Shown one piece after another: positions 8,343 through 17,202 of a DNA stretch of 64,000 nt. Position 1 is the stretch's first letter. Each line of letters begins with the position of its first letter. The notes beneath the pieces are model-generated. The model was not told the origin of the DNA and searched no databases. It saw only the letters and a list, made by a program, of their open reading frames with translations. Source of the stretch: Pseudomonadota bacterium (lineage in GTDB: Bacteria; Myxococcota_A; Polyangia; Polyangiales; Polyangiaceae); contig JAEXCN010000113.1 of NCBI GenBank assembly GCA_023402175.1, positions 49,413-113,412 of the forward strand, written 5' to 3'. The translations under genes and the position numbers were made by a program.

Positions 8343-8723
8343 GATCTTGTCCTTCCTGAAGTCCTTTATGGGCCGGTTGATCGTTCGGCGCTGTGGATGG
8401 GAATAGCAACGGAGGTGCCCACGCTCTCGCAGCGACCGCGATGCGCGCCATCTCGCCGATCGCGACGTGATTTCGTGAAGACACGCACCGCGCATCCGAC
8501 GTGCGGCCAGCGCGAGCGTGACGACCTTGTGCCCCGCGAAGCGGCTCGCGTCCCAAGTCGTCGCTGGCGACTTCGCCTCACTTGAGGCGCGGCCGCCGCG
8601 GTAGATGCATCATGCACGCGCAGCTTCGACGGGGCTTTGGCGCGGCCCGCCTTCTACGGTCGTGCTGCAGCCGTCAGCGAGCGCGTCACGCGGCCCTGCG
8701 GCTCGCGAAAAGAAGAGCTCGCG
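8343..8723. other. Intergenic region
   Basis: Between two minus-strand genes. It contains the promoter region of the Gln-rich protein gene and a small hairpin AAGTCGTCGCTGGCGACTT around 8555-8573. No gene is seen. Confidence 0.5.
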
Positions 8724-10091
8724 TCAGCGCGCGATCTCCGCGAGCGACACGCCTAGCACCTTCTTCGCGATCGGATCGAGGACGTCAGGCTCGCCGACGA
8801 AGTGGAACGTCCGGTGCGTGTGCACGAGCGATCCGCCGTTCGCAAGCTCGGCGGCTGGTGAGCTCGTCTCGATCTCGTAGAAGCCTCCGAGCGGCGGCTT
8901 GCCAGGCGCGGGAGGGCCGTCGTTGTAGCTGTTGATGACGTCGCCCTTGTACGGCTCCTTCTGCATCTCCCACATACTGTTCACGTAAGGAGCCTTCTTC
9001 TTCGGGCCGTCGTAGTGGACGATCGTGAGCAGCTTCGCCTCCGCGCTGTAGCTGCCGGCGACGTTCTTCGCGCGCTCCGGACCGAGCCCGATCTTCCCGC
9101 GCACCTTGCCGTCGGCCTTGAGCGTGAGAAAGCCTTTCTCCTCGTTCACCGTCAGACGCTCCGTAGGGACCTTCCCGAAGTAGCGGTCGTTAACGATCTC
9201 TCCTTGCTTGGGCGTGTGGGTCTCGAACGGGATGACGACCTTCGCGTCGGACGCGGGGGCGAACATCGCCAGGATCCAGATCGACGGCAGTCCCGTGTCC
9301 TTCTTCCACGGCGCCTTCGAGCCGTTCCGGATCTCGTTCTTCGTCTCGAAGGCGACGTAGCCGAGCGCCTCCTTCGTCGACGGCAGCGAGACGCCGAGCA
9401 CCTGCTTCGCGTCGTCGCGAGAGAGAAGACGCGCGGTCCTCTCGACGGCGAGCGTGAGCTCGTTCCCCGACCAGTTCGTCACCTTCATCGTCCGCGTGAA
9501 GACGACGCGATCGGGCGTCTGACCGGCAACGGTCCAGGCACCTTCCTGCAGCTCGTGGGGCGTCTGCCACTCGTCGAACGAGAACGGCTTGCCGGGCGCG
9601 AAGTAGAGCCCGTATTGCCCGCCTTCGGGGCCGAGCCAGAAGCGATCTTCACCGCCGTAGTTGTCGAACTGCGTGCCTGTCTTCCCTGCCTCGATGAACG
9701 ACCGATTGATCCAGCCGAGGCTCCTTCCCGCGCCGGAGACGCCGCTCGTCATCACGCGACCCTGGTACTGCGGAGAGAGGGCCACCTTCCCGCCGTCCGG
9801 ATCGGTGAGCACCAGCGTCTTGCCGTGCGCGTTCAGGAAGGCGAGGTCTTCATCGAACGTCGCGGGCGCGCGGGTGACAGGAGCATTCACGGCAGCGGCC
9901 TCCTTGGACTCCTTCTTACCGCCTTGACCGTTCGCATCGAGCACGGGCGCTTCGGCATCCGCGCCCACGGCATGGCCCTGCTCGGGCGGGCGCGAGCTCG
10001 CCTCGGGTGGCGGCGAGCCGGCACACGACGTCAGCAGCAAGGCAGCGATCACGGCGCTTCGGCAGTCGGCGAGCACGCCCGCAGGATACAC
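8724..10091 (-). CDS. DUF6786-type lipoprotein
   Basis: A 455-residue lipoprotein beginning with GTG. The lipobox is LTSC (about residue 23), followed by a charged linker to about residue 70. The main domain has the features I associate with DUF6786: EDLAFLNAHGKTLVL, QYQGRVMTS, SLGWINRSFI, NYGGEDRFWLGPEGGQ and a C-terminal SLVHTHRTFHF. The fold is probably a beta-sandwich resembling galactose mutarotase, so carbohydrate binding or epimerisation is a reasonable guess. It follows the GH31 glycosidase gene by 39 bases on the same strand, which supports a joint sugar-processing role. Confidence 0.75.
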   Translation of the reverse strand: MYPAGVLADCRSAVIAALLLTSCAGSPPPEASSRPPEQGHAVGADAEAPVLDANGQGGKKESKEAAAVNAPVTRAPATFDEDLAFLNAHGKTLVLTDPDGGKVALSPQYQGRVMTSGVSGAGRSLGWINRSFIEAGKTGTQFDNYGGEDRFWLGPEGGQYGLYFAPGKPFSFDEWQTPHELQEGAWTVAGQTPDRVVFTRTMKVTNWSGNELTLAVERTARLLSRDDAKQVLGVSLPSTKEALGYVAFETKNEIRNGSKAPWKKDTGLPSIWILAMFAPASDAKVVIPFETHTPKQGEIVNDRYFGKVPTERLTVNEEKGFLTLKADGKVRGKIGLGPERAKNVAGSYSAEAKLLTIVHYDGPKKKAPYVNSMWEMQKEPYKGDVINSYNDGPPAPGKPPLGGFYEIETSSPAAELANGGSLVHTHRTFHFVGEPDVLDPIAKKVLGVSLAEIAR

Positions 10092-10130
10092 GCGCCTCGC
10101 GCTCCAGTGGCTGCGTCGTCGGCAGCGCGC

Positions 10131-12644
10131 TCAGCGCAGGCGCTTCACGTCCCAGCGGATGCGACGCGGCATCGATCCGCGGACCTCGAGCGTCAGATCG
10201 CCGTGTGTGATCGCATGAGCCTCCGCAAGCGGCGTGGTGAGCCGCACCCGCTCGACGCCGCCTTCGATGCTCTCGTTCACGCAGCCCGCTTCGCACGCAG
10301 AGAGCGCGTCGGGTGCGACGGCAGGCAGCGTGCTCGGAGGAGCGCTCGCGGCCGCGCGACGCGCGACGAGCTCGGTCCCATCGGCCAGGACGATCTTCGC
10401 TTCGCGTCCCGCCGACAGCGCGACGAGGACGTCGAGCCGGTCCTTCAGCTGATCGAGCGTGACGATGCCGGGCTCCGTCGCCGGAGCGAGCGTCTCGATC
10501 GACGGATCGAGCATCGGCACGATGCCGCCGTCCCCGAGGAGCAACGGCAGACGCCCGAGCGGCGCCGGCAGCGTGACGCGACGACCGCCGTCGTAAGCAG
10601 CGTGGTCGACGAGATCGACCCACTTGCCGGGCGGAAGCCAGGTCTCCTTCGTCGTCGCTCCGCGCTCCACGACCGGAGCGGCCCACAGCGATGCTCCGAG
10701 GTAGAACGAGCTCTCCGCCTTCCACGCCTCCGGCTCGCGGGGATGATGGAGGAACGCGTGGCGCATGATCGGAGCGCCCGTCCTGTTCGCCTCGCGCGCG
10801 AGCACCTCGAAGTAGGGCAGGAGTCGCGTGTGCAGGCGCGCCATGTCGGAGTAGACCGCGATCGTCTCGGCGTCGTTCCAGAGCTTCCATTTCTGACGGC
10901 GACCGAGCGGATTCGCGCAGGCGTTCTGCTCCATCATGATCGGCGAGACGGCGCCGAGCTCCGCCCAGCGGAGATACATCTCCTTGTCGTTCGGGAAGTC
11001 CGTGATGCACTTGAACCCGGTGACGTCGCTTCCCCAGAGAGGGACGCCGCTCATCCCGAGGTTCAGACCGCCGCGAACCACCGAAGGAAGGCCCTGCGTC
11101 TCGTCGAACGTCGCCTCGGGATCGCCGCTCCACACGGCCGGGACCCATTGCTGCGTGCCCGTGTAGCCCGAGCGCACGAAGAAGAGGAAGTCGTTCGGGC
11201 GCTCCTTCGAGAGCAGCTCGTAAGCAGCCTTCGCGCTCAGGACCGGGAAGGCGTTGTGCATCTCGTCGCCGCGACGGCCATCGGCGAACTTCCACGTCCG
11301 GCGGACGTACTCGCCGAAGTCGTGCATCCACCCGTCGTAGCCGAGCGCGAGCGTCCGCCGGAGAAGGTCCTGGAACCAAGAGACCGCCGCCTCGTTCGTG
11401 AGGTCGATCGTGGCGAGCGTCTGCGGCTCACCGGAGATGAAGAACGTCTCGCCGATCGCGCCTTCCGGCGTGAGCGCGAAGTATCCCAGGTCCTTGCCGT
11501 ACGCGAGATCGGCCGCGGCCTCGGCCTTCGAGATCGAGACGTACGGGTTGTTGTACGCCATGACCTTGTAGCCCCACGCGTGCGCTTCGCTCGTCCAGGC
11601 GCGGAGCTCCTCTTCGCGTCCGAGCTCGGAGCGCGCGGGCAACAGGTGGACCGCATCGTCGAGCCCTGTCGTCGGGACCTTGGCGTCGCGGAGCTTCTTC
11701 CATTCGAGCACGTCGCCGACGCGATCGCCGCTGCTGACGCGGCGGCGCGGTCCGAAGACCCACGAAGCGGGCACGAGAGGCCTTCCGGTGTCGCGCGTGA
11801 AGTCGTCGAGCGACGCGAGCGGATCGTCGTGGACGTAGACGACGGCTTCGAGCGTGCTCGCATTCGCGGCCACGCGCCACGCGTCGTTCCTCTGACTCCC
11901 GAAGTGCGTCTCGGTACGGAACGTCGTCGCGAGGTGCATCGCGTACCCGGCGTTCGAGAGGAAGAACGGGACCGGGAAGTACGTCATCGACGGGCCGTTC
12001 GGGAACGGGTTCTGCTCGTCTGCGGGGACCTTCTCGCCCTTGCCCGCGCCGCCTTCCTCCGCCCACGAGTAGAGCGACAGACCACGATGATCGACGCTCG
12101 CGAAGCGCTCACCGAGGCCGAAGAAGTGATCGTCTGGACCGAGTGCGAACGAGACGGAGACCTTGTTCCACGCGTCAGCCGCGTCCTTGTTCGCCGGCGT
12201 CGCCGTGGTTTTCAGGCGGACCTTTGCGCCTTCGATCGCGACGTCGACGACGAGCTTCCCTCCCCCGGTGTCGAGCTCGAACGACGCGCTCGCGTCGCTC
12301 TGCGCGGTCAAGCGACCGACCGCGCCGTGCGCCCACGGTCGCTCGTCCGCGATGTAGCCGTCCCAGCCGGGAATGACCTTGATCGCATCGGGGCCGTCGT
12401 CGCGCGTTGCTGCGGGAGCGCCGTAAGCATCGGCGCCGCCGCCGGTCAGCGTCCGTAGGATCTCCTTCCCGTTCGGATCGAAGATGCGGATCTGAAACGG
12501 CGCGAGACTGACCCTCACGCCGGCGCCTTCGCCACGCAGTTCCACGGGCGGAGGCGCATCGTCGGCGTCGCCATTGCACGCCGGTGATGCGCCGAGCACG
12601 CACGCGCCGACGAGCGCGAGGACACACGTGGGCGAAGCCCGCAT
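10131..12644 (-). CDS. Glycoside hydrolase family 31 lipoprotein
   Basis: An 837-residue exported glycosidase that cleaves alpha-linked sugars by a retaining mechanism. The signal peptide ends in lipobox SPAC (Cys23). The N-terminal beta-sandwich contains FFGLGERF (about 174-181). In the barrel, GYDGWMHDFGEYV places the nucleophile at Asp442 and VWSGDPEATFD the acid/base at Asp508; SGVPLWGSDVTGF follows. The DFGEY context resembles sulfoquinovosidases (YihQ type) more than classical alpha-glucosidases, but substrate residues cannot be assigned from sequence alone. It is the first gene of a likely operon with the DUF6786 lipoprotein. Confidence 0.9.
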   Translation of the reverse strand: MRASPTCVLALVGACVLGASPACNGDADDAPPPVELRGEGAGVRVSLAPFQIRIFDPNGKEILRTLTGGGADAYGAPAATRDDGPDAIKVIPGWDGYIADERPWAHGAVGRLTAQSDASASFELDTGGGKLVVDVAIEGAKVRLKTTATPANKDAADAWNKVSVSFALGPDDHFFGLGERFASVDHRGLSLYSWAEEGGAGKGEKVPADEQNPFPNGPSMTYFPVPFFLSNAGYAMHLATTFRTETHFGSQRNDAWRVAANASTLEAVVYVHDDPLASLDDFTRDTGRPLVPASWVFGPRRRVSSGDRVGDVLEWKKLRDAKVPTTGLDDAVHLLPARSELGREEELRAWTSEAHAWGYKVMAYNNPYVSISKAEAAADLAYGKDLGYFALTPEGAIGETFFISGEPQTLATIDLTNEAAVSWFQDLLRRTLALGYDGWMHDFGEYVRRTWKFADGRRGDEMHNAFPVLSAKAAYELLSKERPNDFLFFVRSGYTGTQQWVPAVWSGDPEATFDETQGLPSVVRGGLNLGMSGVPLWGSDVTGFKCITDFPNDKEMYLRWAELGAVSPIMMEQNACANPLGRRQKWKLWNDAETIAVYSDMARLHTRLLPYFEVLAREANRTGAPIMRHAFLHHPREPEAWKAESSFYLGASLWAAPVVERGATTKETWLPPGKWVDLVDHAAYDGGRRVTLPAPLGRLPLLLGDGGIVPMLDPSIETLAPATEPGIVTLDQLKDRLDVLVALSAGREAKIVLADGTELVARRAAASAPPSTLPAVAPDALSACEAGCVNESIEGGVERVRLTTPLAEAHAITHGDLTLEVRGSMPRRIRWDVKRLR

Positions 12645-12729
12645 GACGAGACTCTAGCGCGCCTCGTCTCGTTCACGAACGTGCCCGGTGCCCGCTGCAG
12701 TTACGGTCGAGCCAGCCGGCCGCACCACC

Positions 12730-13290
12730 TCATTGGCACCAGCACTGCGGCTGCTCGGAGACCTGGGCGCCGTAGGACGTGCCGCACGTCCCGCTGTACG
12801 CGCGTCCTCCGTCGGCCTTGCAGGCCTCCTCGCAGTCGAGGACGTTGGTGGTCCCTGCGCTCGTGCAGATCGTGATCGAGCCGTCGCCGTTGCACGAGGC
12901 GAGCGTGCCCGAGCAAGGTGGGAAGCAGGTATCGACGACCGGCGACGTCGACGACGTGAGGTCCGCGCAGCTCGCGCTCGAGAGAGCGTCCGCGCACGTC
13001 CCGCTCACGAGCACCGCCGTGAACTGCCGCTGGCACGTGTCCATCGTGATGCTCTGCTGGCACTCGTTGATCAGCCTGCTGCAGAGCTTCGCCGCGTTGA
13101 TCGGGCGCCGCGTGCTCGTACCTCCCGAAGAAGAAGACGAGGACGACGTCGTGCCGGAGCCGGAGCTGCTCGAGGACGAGCTCGTCGAGCCGGTGCCTGG
13201 ATACGGCTCGCATCCGGTCACGAGCAACGAAGCCACGGCCGCGAGAGCCACACGCAGAGCCAGCGACGGCAAGTTGTATGTTGCATCCAT
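12730..13290 (-). CDS. Ser-rich, Cys-rich lipoprotein
   Basis: A 186-residue lipoprotein with lipobox VTGC. A poly-Ser/Gly linker (about 30-60) leads to a domain with about fourteen cysteines (KLCSRLINECQ, CADLTS, TCFPPCSGTLASC, DCEEAC, CWCQ at the very end), consistent with a disulfide-rich extracellular module. No known family is recognised. The ATG at 13290 gives the shortest protein with a proper signal peptide; the longer frame lacks coding character. Confidence 0.8.
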   Translation of the reverse strand: MDATYNLPSLALRVALAAVASLLVTGCEPYPGTGSTSSSSSSSGSGTTSSSSSSSGGTSTRRPINAAKLCSRLINECQQSITMDTCQRQFTAVLVSGTCADALSSASCADLTSSTSPVVDTCFPPCSGTLASCNGDGSITICTSAGTTNVLDCEEACKADGGRAYSGTCGTSYGAQVSEQPQCWCQ

Positions 13291-13455
13291 ATTGACGACC
13301 TTCACCGAGCCCCGCAGATTACACCGTCCGCGAAGCGGTACCGGATGGTCCTCGCGATCGGTCGAGCCTTGCGTCGTGCGAGTCGGTCCACGCTCGCCTG
13401 TATGGCGTCGGGGATCGCGTTGCCCCGAACAGGCCCGCATCTACGTTCATCGACG

Positions 13456-14412
13456 ATGCAGACGCTCGTATCGAAAGGTGCCGCGCGCTCGAAGGTAGAG
13501 CCCAGCGAGAGCGAGCTGCGCCATCTGCTCGCGCGCGCGCGCCCGGGTCGCGTCGGAGATCTCGGCATCAACGCCATCCTCCGCGCCGATCGTATCGACG
13601 CCTGGGCCTTCCCCGTCCAACGCGCGCTCCGACGCTTCGCGATGATGCCGGGCTTTCGGCATGCGAAGGACTTCCTCAACGGCACATGGCTTGGGCATCC
13701 ACTCCATCCAGCGCTGACCGACGTCCCGATCGGCGCGTGGACTGCCGCTCTGATCTTCGACGCCATGACGGTCGCGCATCTCCGCAAGCTCGATCGCGCA
13801 GCTGAGGCCGCCATCGGAGTCGGGATCGCCGGCGCGGGCGCGTCTGCGCTCGCGGGGCTCGCCGACTGGGCCGACACGAACACGTCGCAGCGCCGGGTCG
13901 GGTTCGTGCACGCTGGGCTGAACTCGCTCGCCCTCGGGCTGCAGATCGCCTCCTTGGTGTGCCGCAAGCGCAGGCTTCGTGGCGGTCGCGTCCTATCGAC
14001 GTTGGGGTATGGGGTGACCGTCCTGGCCGGATACCTGGGCGGCGCCCTCGTCTACAGACAGGGAGCTCAGGTGAGCCGAAATGCGTACGAGCGCGCGCCT
14101 CGAGCGTTCACTCCCGCGCTGCGCGAAGAACGGCTCCTGCCTGACGAGCCGACCCGCGCGATGGTGGGTGGAACCGCCGTCGTCCTCGTGAAACACGTCG
14201 GCGAGGTGTTTGCGCTTTCGGACGTCTGCTCGCATGCAGGGTGTCCGCTGTCCCAAGGACGCATCGAACGTGATGCCATCGTTTGCGCGTGCCACGGCTC
14301 GACCTACCGCCTCCGCGACGGTGCCGCGCTCCACGGGCCGTCCCCGTTCGCGCAGCCTAGCTTCGACGTGCGCGTCGAGAGCGGTGTCGTCGAGATCCGG
14401 AAGCGCGCCTGA
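13456..14412 (+). CDS. DUF2231 membrane domain fused to a Rieske [2Fe-2S] domain
   Basis: A 318-residue protein. The N-terminal two-thirds is a DUF2231-type membrane domain: LGHPLHPALTDVPIGAW followed by about four hydrophobic helices. The C-terminal 100 residues form a Rieske ferredoxin-like domain with ligands in CSH (C258, H260) and CACH (C277, H280). It probably passes electrons at the membrane; the partner is not visible. A slightly earlier ATG at 13399 is possible. It is convergent with the DUF2769 gene just downstream. Confidence 0.88.
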   Translation: MQTLVSKGAARSKVEPSESELRHLLARARPGRVGDLGINAILRADRIDAWAFPVQRALRRFAMMPGFRHAKDFLNGTWLGHPLHPALTDVPIGAWTAALIFDAMTVAHLRKLDRAAEAAIGVGIAGAGASALAGLADWADTNTSQRRVGFVHAGLNSLALGLQIASLVCRKRRLRGGRVLSTLGYGVTVLAGYLGGALVYRQGAQVSRNAYERAPRAFTPALREERLLPDEPTRAMVGGTAVVLVKHVGEVFALSDVCSHAGCPLSQGRIERDAIVCACHGSTYRLRDGAALHGPSPFAQPSFDVRVESGVVEIRKRA

Positions 14413-14416
14413 CCCG

Positions 14417-14707
14417 TCAAGCAGCAGGGCCTCGCAGACAGAAGTGCGTCGAGCTCAGGCCGCACTCCTCCCAGACGGGACAGGTGGGGCAGTTGCACGG
14501 TTTCGACCCGTCGAGGTCGTTGCACTTCGACTTACCCACCGCCTCGGCGCAATAGATCCCTTCGATCACGTCTGCCGGAGGCAGCACACCCGGCTTCCAA
14601 TCGATGGTGGCGTTCTTCGCTTTCGCGGAGGGGCTCGCCAGGTACACCGGACATGAGCCGCACTTGCACTTCTCGACGTTCTGAATCGTGTAGAGGACTC
14701 TCGACAT
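14417..14707 (-). CDS. DUF2769-type Cys-rich small protein
   Basis: A 96-residue cytosolic protein with ten cysteines in the DUF2769 pattern: KCKCGSCPVY near the N-terminus, YCAEAVGKSKCNDLDG, and CNCPTCPVWEECGL. These probably bind iron-sulfur clusters or zinc. The function of the family is unknown. GGAGAA upstream of the ATG at 14707 is a good ribosome binding site. Its stop lies 4 bases from the convergent Rieske gene, so the two may share a terminator region. Confidence 0.85.
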   Translation of the reverse strand: MSRVLYTIQNVEKCKCGSCPVYLASPSAKAKNATIDWKPGVLPPADVIEGIYCAEAVGKSKCNDLDGSKPCNCPTCPVWEECGLSSTHFCLRGPAA

Positions 14708-14832
14708 GGCGGTTCTCCAAGATCCGCGTACCACCCAGAGATCTCCCCGGCGACGCGATCGTCGGACGCGCGTTTCCCACCGCAGGACGTAGGCAGCCCG
14801 GCCGCGCCCCGGATGCCGATGGCCTCTTCCGG

Positions 14833-17199
14833 TCACCGGCCTGGCGGATCGACCTGCACCGGAAGCGGGATCTCGCCCGAGCCGACCTTCGTGCCGTTGT
14901 CTTCGAAGCGGGTGTCGGTCGTGAATGCGACCGAGAGCGGCTCGAGCTCGGAGGGCGCGGCCGGGACCTCGACGAGCGACACGCCCTCCTGCGTGTGCAC
15001 CCCGACGGGGTTGTTGCGGATGATCGACCCTGCGACCGAACCGGATGCGTTCGCGAAGACGAGGCCGATGCCGGCGTGGTCGCCGACGATGGAGCGACTC
15101 ATCACGAGCGAGCCGCCGAGCGTCACGGCGACGCCATGGCCGAAGCCGAAGGTGCTCGAAGCCACGCTGGTGATCTCCGAGTCCTCGACGACGGCCCGCG
15201 CCTCTTCTCCGACGACGTTCAGTCCGACCTGCGTGCCTCCGCGCGCCAGAACGCGGACGAGGTGCGCCGATGCGCCGTCCTGCACGTTCAGCGTGCGCGC
15301 ACGGCCTTCCTTGCCGTTCGGCTCCGTGTCGAGGACGGCCACACGCTGGAGCGTCGCGGTCGTTCCCGCGTCCGAGAGGTGAATGCCGATGTCGTGCGCC
15401 TTCAGGATGACCGCGTCTTCGAGCGTGACCTCGGCGCCCTTGGCCGCGCCGAGGCCGTATCCGGAGCTGTCGTCGGCGGCCTGTGTGTCGGTGATGGCCG
15501 CGCGTCGGAGCGCGAGCTTGCTCCCTGCGCCGATCGCGAGCGCGCCGAGGCCGTACGACTTCCTCAGGATGACCTCGCTTGCGTCGAGCGAGCCGCCGGC
15601 ATCGACGTAGAGCCCCGCCGAGAACTCGGAGCCGTCTCCCTTGCCTGCGCGGAGATCGGCGACGACGAGCCTCGTCACGTTTGCAGTGCCGCGCGCGGCG
15701 ACTCCCGCTCCCGCCACGTCTTTCACGTAGACGTCGGTCGCGTCGAGCGTGCCCGCGCTCAAGATCCCGGAGACGGTTGCCGCGACAATCGCCGTCGAGG
15801 TCACGGTCGCGCTGCTGTCTTGCGTGACCTGTATGCCGCCGCCGTCGAGCGCGCTCCCGGCGAGATCGCGCACGACGCTCGAGGCGATCGTCGCCTTTGC
15901 GCCTTGCGAGACGAACGCGCCGTGTGTGTCGGCGCCCGTGAGCGTCGAGCCGATGACGTCGATCGAAGCTCCCTTGCCTTGCGCGAGCACCGCGGCCGCG
16001 ACCGTCCCGCCGCCTGTGGTCGGCCCCTTGCGGATGCCGCCGACGTACGACCGCTCGACGCGCACGGACGTTCCGGCCTCGGGCGCGACGACACCTCCAG
16101 CGAACGTGTCCATGATCGCGCTCTCGACGACCGTCGCCTGCCCTCCCGTCTGCGTACCGATCCCCCAGCCGTAGGCGTCGTTGCCCGCGCGTTGCGCGAC
16201 GCCGGAGACGATCGTGCGCATGACGCGAATGCGACCGTTCTTCTGGGCGCCGGCGCCGATCTCGGACGAACCGATGATCGCCGAGTCCTCGATCGTGATC
16301 TCCGCTTCGAAGCCGGACGCCGCACCGTGGCCGAACCTGCCGGACGCATCCGGGAGCGTGCCGCGAACGACGCTGTTCTTCGCGAGCACGCGCGTGCCGG
16401 CATCAGCACCGAGGATGCCGAGGCGGCGATTCGCTTCGATGACTAGACCCTCGAGCGTGACGTCGGCGCCCGATCCTGCGCTGACGCCCACCTCGAAGTC
16501 CGTGACCGTCACGCCGCGGATCGAAGCCGTCATCTTCTTCGTCAGCTCGAACCCAGGCGTTGCTGCACCCGCGCCGCCGAGCTTCACCTTGGCCGCGCAG
16601 CGCCCGACGACGGTGACGTCCTTCGAGAGCGTGACCGTCCCCGAATACGTCCCTTCCTCGACGGCAATGACCGCTCCGGAAGGCGCCGCTGCCACGGCGG
16701 CCTGGATCGTCGCGAAGTGCGTCGCGTCGATCATCCCCGGCGCATACGAGTCGTCGACGAAGACGGTCGCCCCTGCGGGCGGGAAAGGCGCGTCACAGTC
16801 GCCGACCGGGACACACGACGTCTCACCGAGGCGCGGCCGCGTCGCGCCGGAGCACGCCGCCTTCGCGACGATCGGCCTGCACCCGAAACCCGATTCGTCG
16901 CGCGTGAAGCCCGATGGACACTCGCCCGGTCCGACGGGCGTGCACGCGGTCTGTCCGAAGAATGCGACGGTGCCGGGAGCGCACGAGCCTGCAGCTTCAC
17001 CGCAAGCCGCGCCGTCCTTCCCTGCCCCGTCGGGACACTCCTCGAAGCCGGCTGGTACGCACCGATCGTCGACGGCCGTCGATCCGACCTCGCACGTGAG
17101 CGGCGGCGGCGATCCCGACGACGAGCCCCCCGCCGCCCCGTCGTCACCACACGCGATCGTTCCGAGCGCGAGCGCAACGATGAGCCTGTTTACCTTCAT
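14833..17199 (-). CDS. Right-handed beta-helix lipoprotein with Cys-rich N-terminus
   Basis: A 788-residue cell-surface lipoprotein. The signal peptide ends TIAC (Cys17). Residues about 35-130 contain repeated Cys motifs (ECPDG, SCAPGT, ECPSGFT). From about residue 135 on (ATVFVDDSYAPG, HFATIQAAVAAAPSGAVIAVEEGTY) it is a DUF1565/pectate-lyase-like parallel beta-helix of many coils, each near 22-25 residues. No catalytic site is obvious, so adhesion or polysaccharide binding is as likely as an enzyme. The partner lipoprotein gene ends 3 bases upstream of its start. Confidence 0.88.
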   Translation of the reverse strand: MKVNRLIVALALGTIACGDDGAAGGSSSGSPPPLTCEVGSTAVDDRCVPAGFEECPDGAGKDGAACGEAAGSCAPGTVAFFGQTACTPVGPGECPSGFTRDESGFGCRPIVAKAACSGATRPRLGETSCVPVGDCDAPFPPAGATVFVDDSYAPGMIDATHFATIQAAVAAAPSGAVIAVEEGTYSGTVTLSKDVTVVGRCAAKVKLGGAGAATPGFELTKKMTASIRGVTVTDFEVGVSAGSGADVTLEGLVIEANRRLGILGADAGTRVLAKNSVVRGTLPDASGRFGHGAASGFEAEITIEDSAIIGSSEIGAGAQKNGRIRVMRTIVSGVAQRAGNDAYGWGIGTQTGGQATVVESAIMDTFAGGVVAPEAGTSVRVERSYVGGIRKGPTTGGGTVAAAVLAQGKGASIDVIGSTLTGADTHGAFVSQGAKATIASSVVRDLAGSALDGGGIQVTQDSSATVTSTAIVAATVSGILSAGTLDATDVYVKDVAGAGVAARGTANVTRLVVADLRAGKGDGSEFSAGLYVDAGGSLDASEVILRKSYGLGALAIGAGSKLALRRAAITDTQAADDSSGYGLGAAKGAEVTLEDAVILKAHDIGIHLSDAGTTATLQRVAVLDTEPNGKEGRARTLNVQDGASAHLVRVLARGGTQVGLNVVGEEARAVVEDSEITSVASSTFGFGHGVAVTLGGSLVMSRSIVGDHAGIGLVFANASGSVAGSIIRNNPVGVHTQEGVSLVEVPAAPSELEPLSVAFTTDTRFEDNGTKVGSGEIPLPVQVDPPGR

Positions 17200-17202
17200 C
17201 GA

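Noticed and set aside
9015..12458. A 1147-codon plus-strand open frame
   Set aside because: It is antisense to the GH31 and DUF6786 genes. The product is an Arg/Glu/Val-rich string without domains, as expected from the complement of GC-rich genes.
12733..12748. TGGCACCAGCACTGC as a sigma-54 promoter
   Set aside because: It lies in the 3' end of the Ser-rich lipoprotein gene and the -12 part is imperfect.
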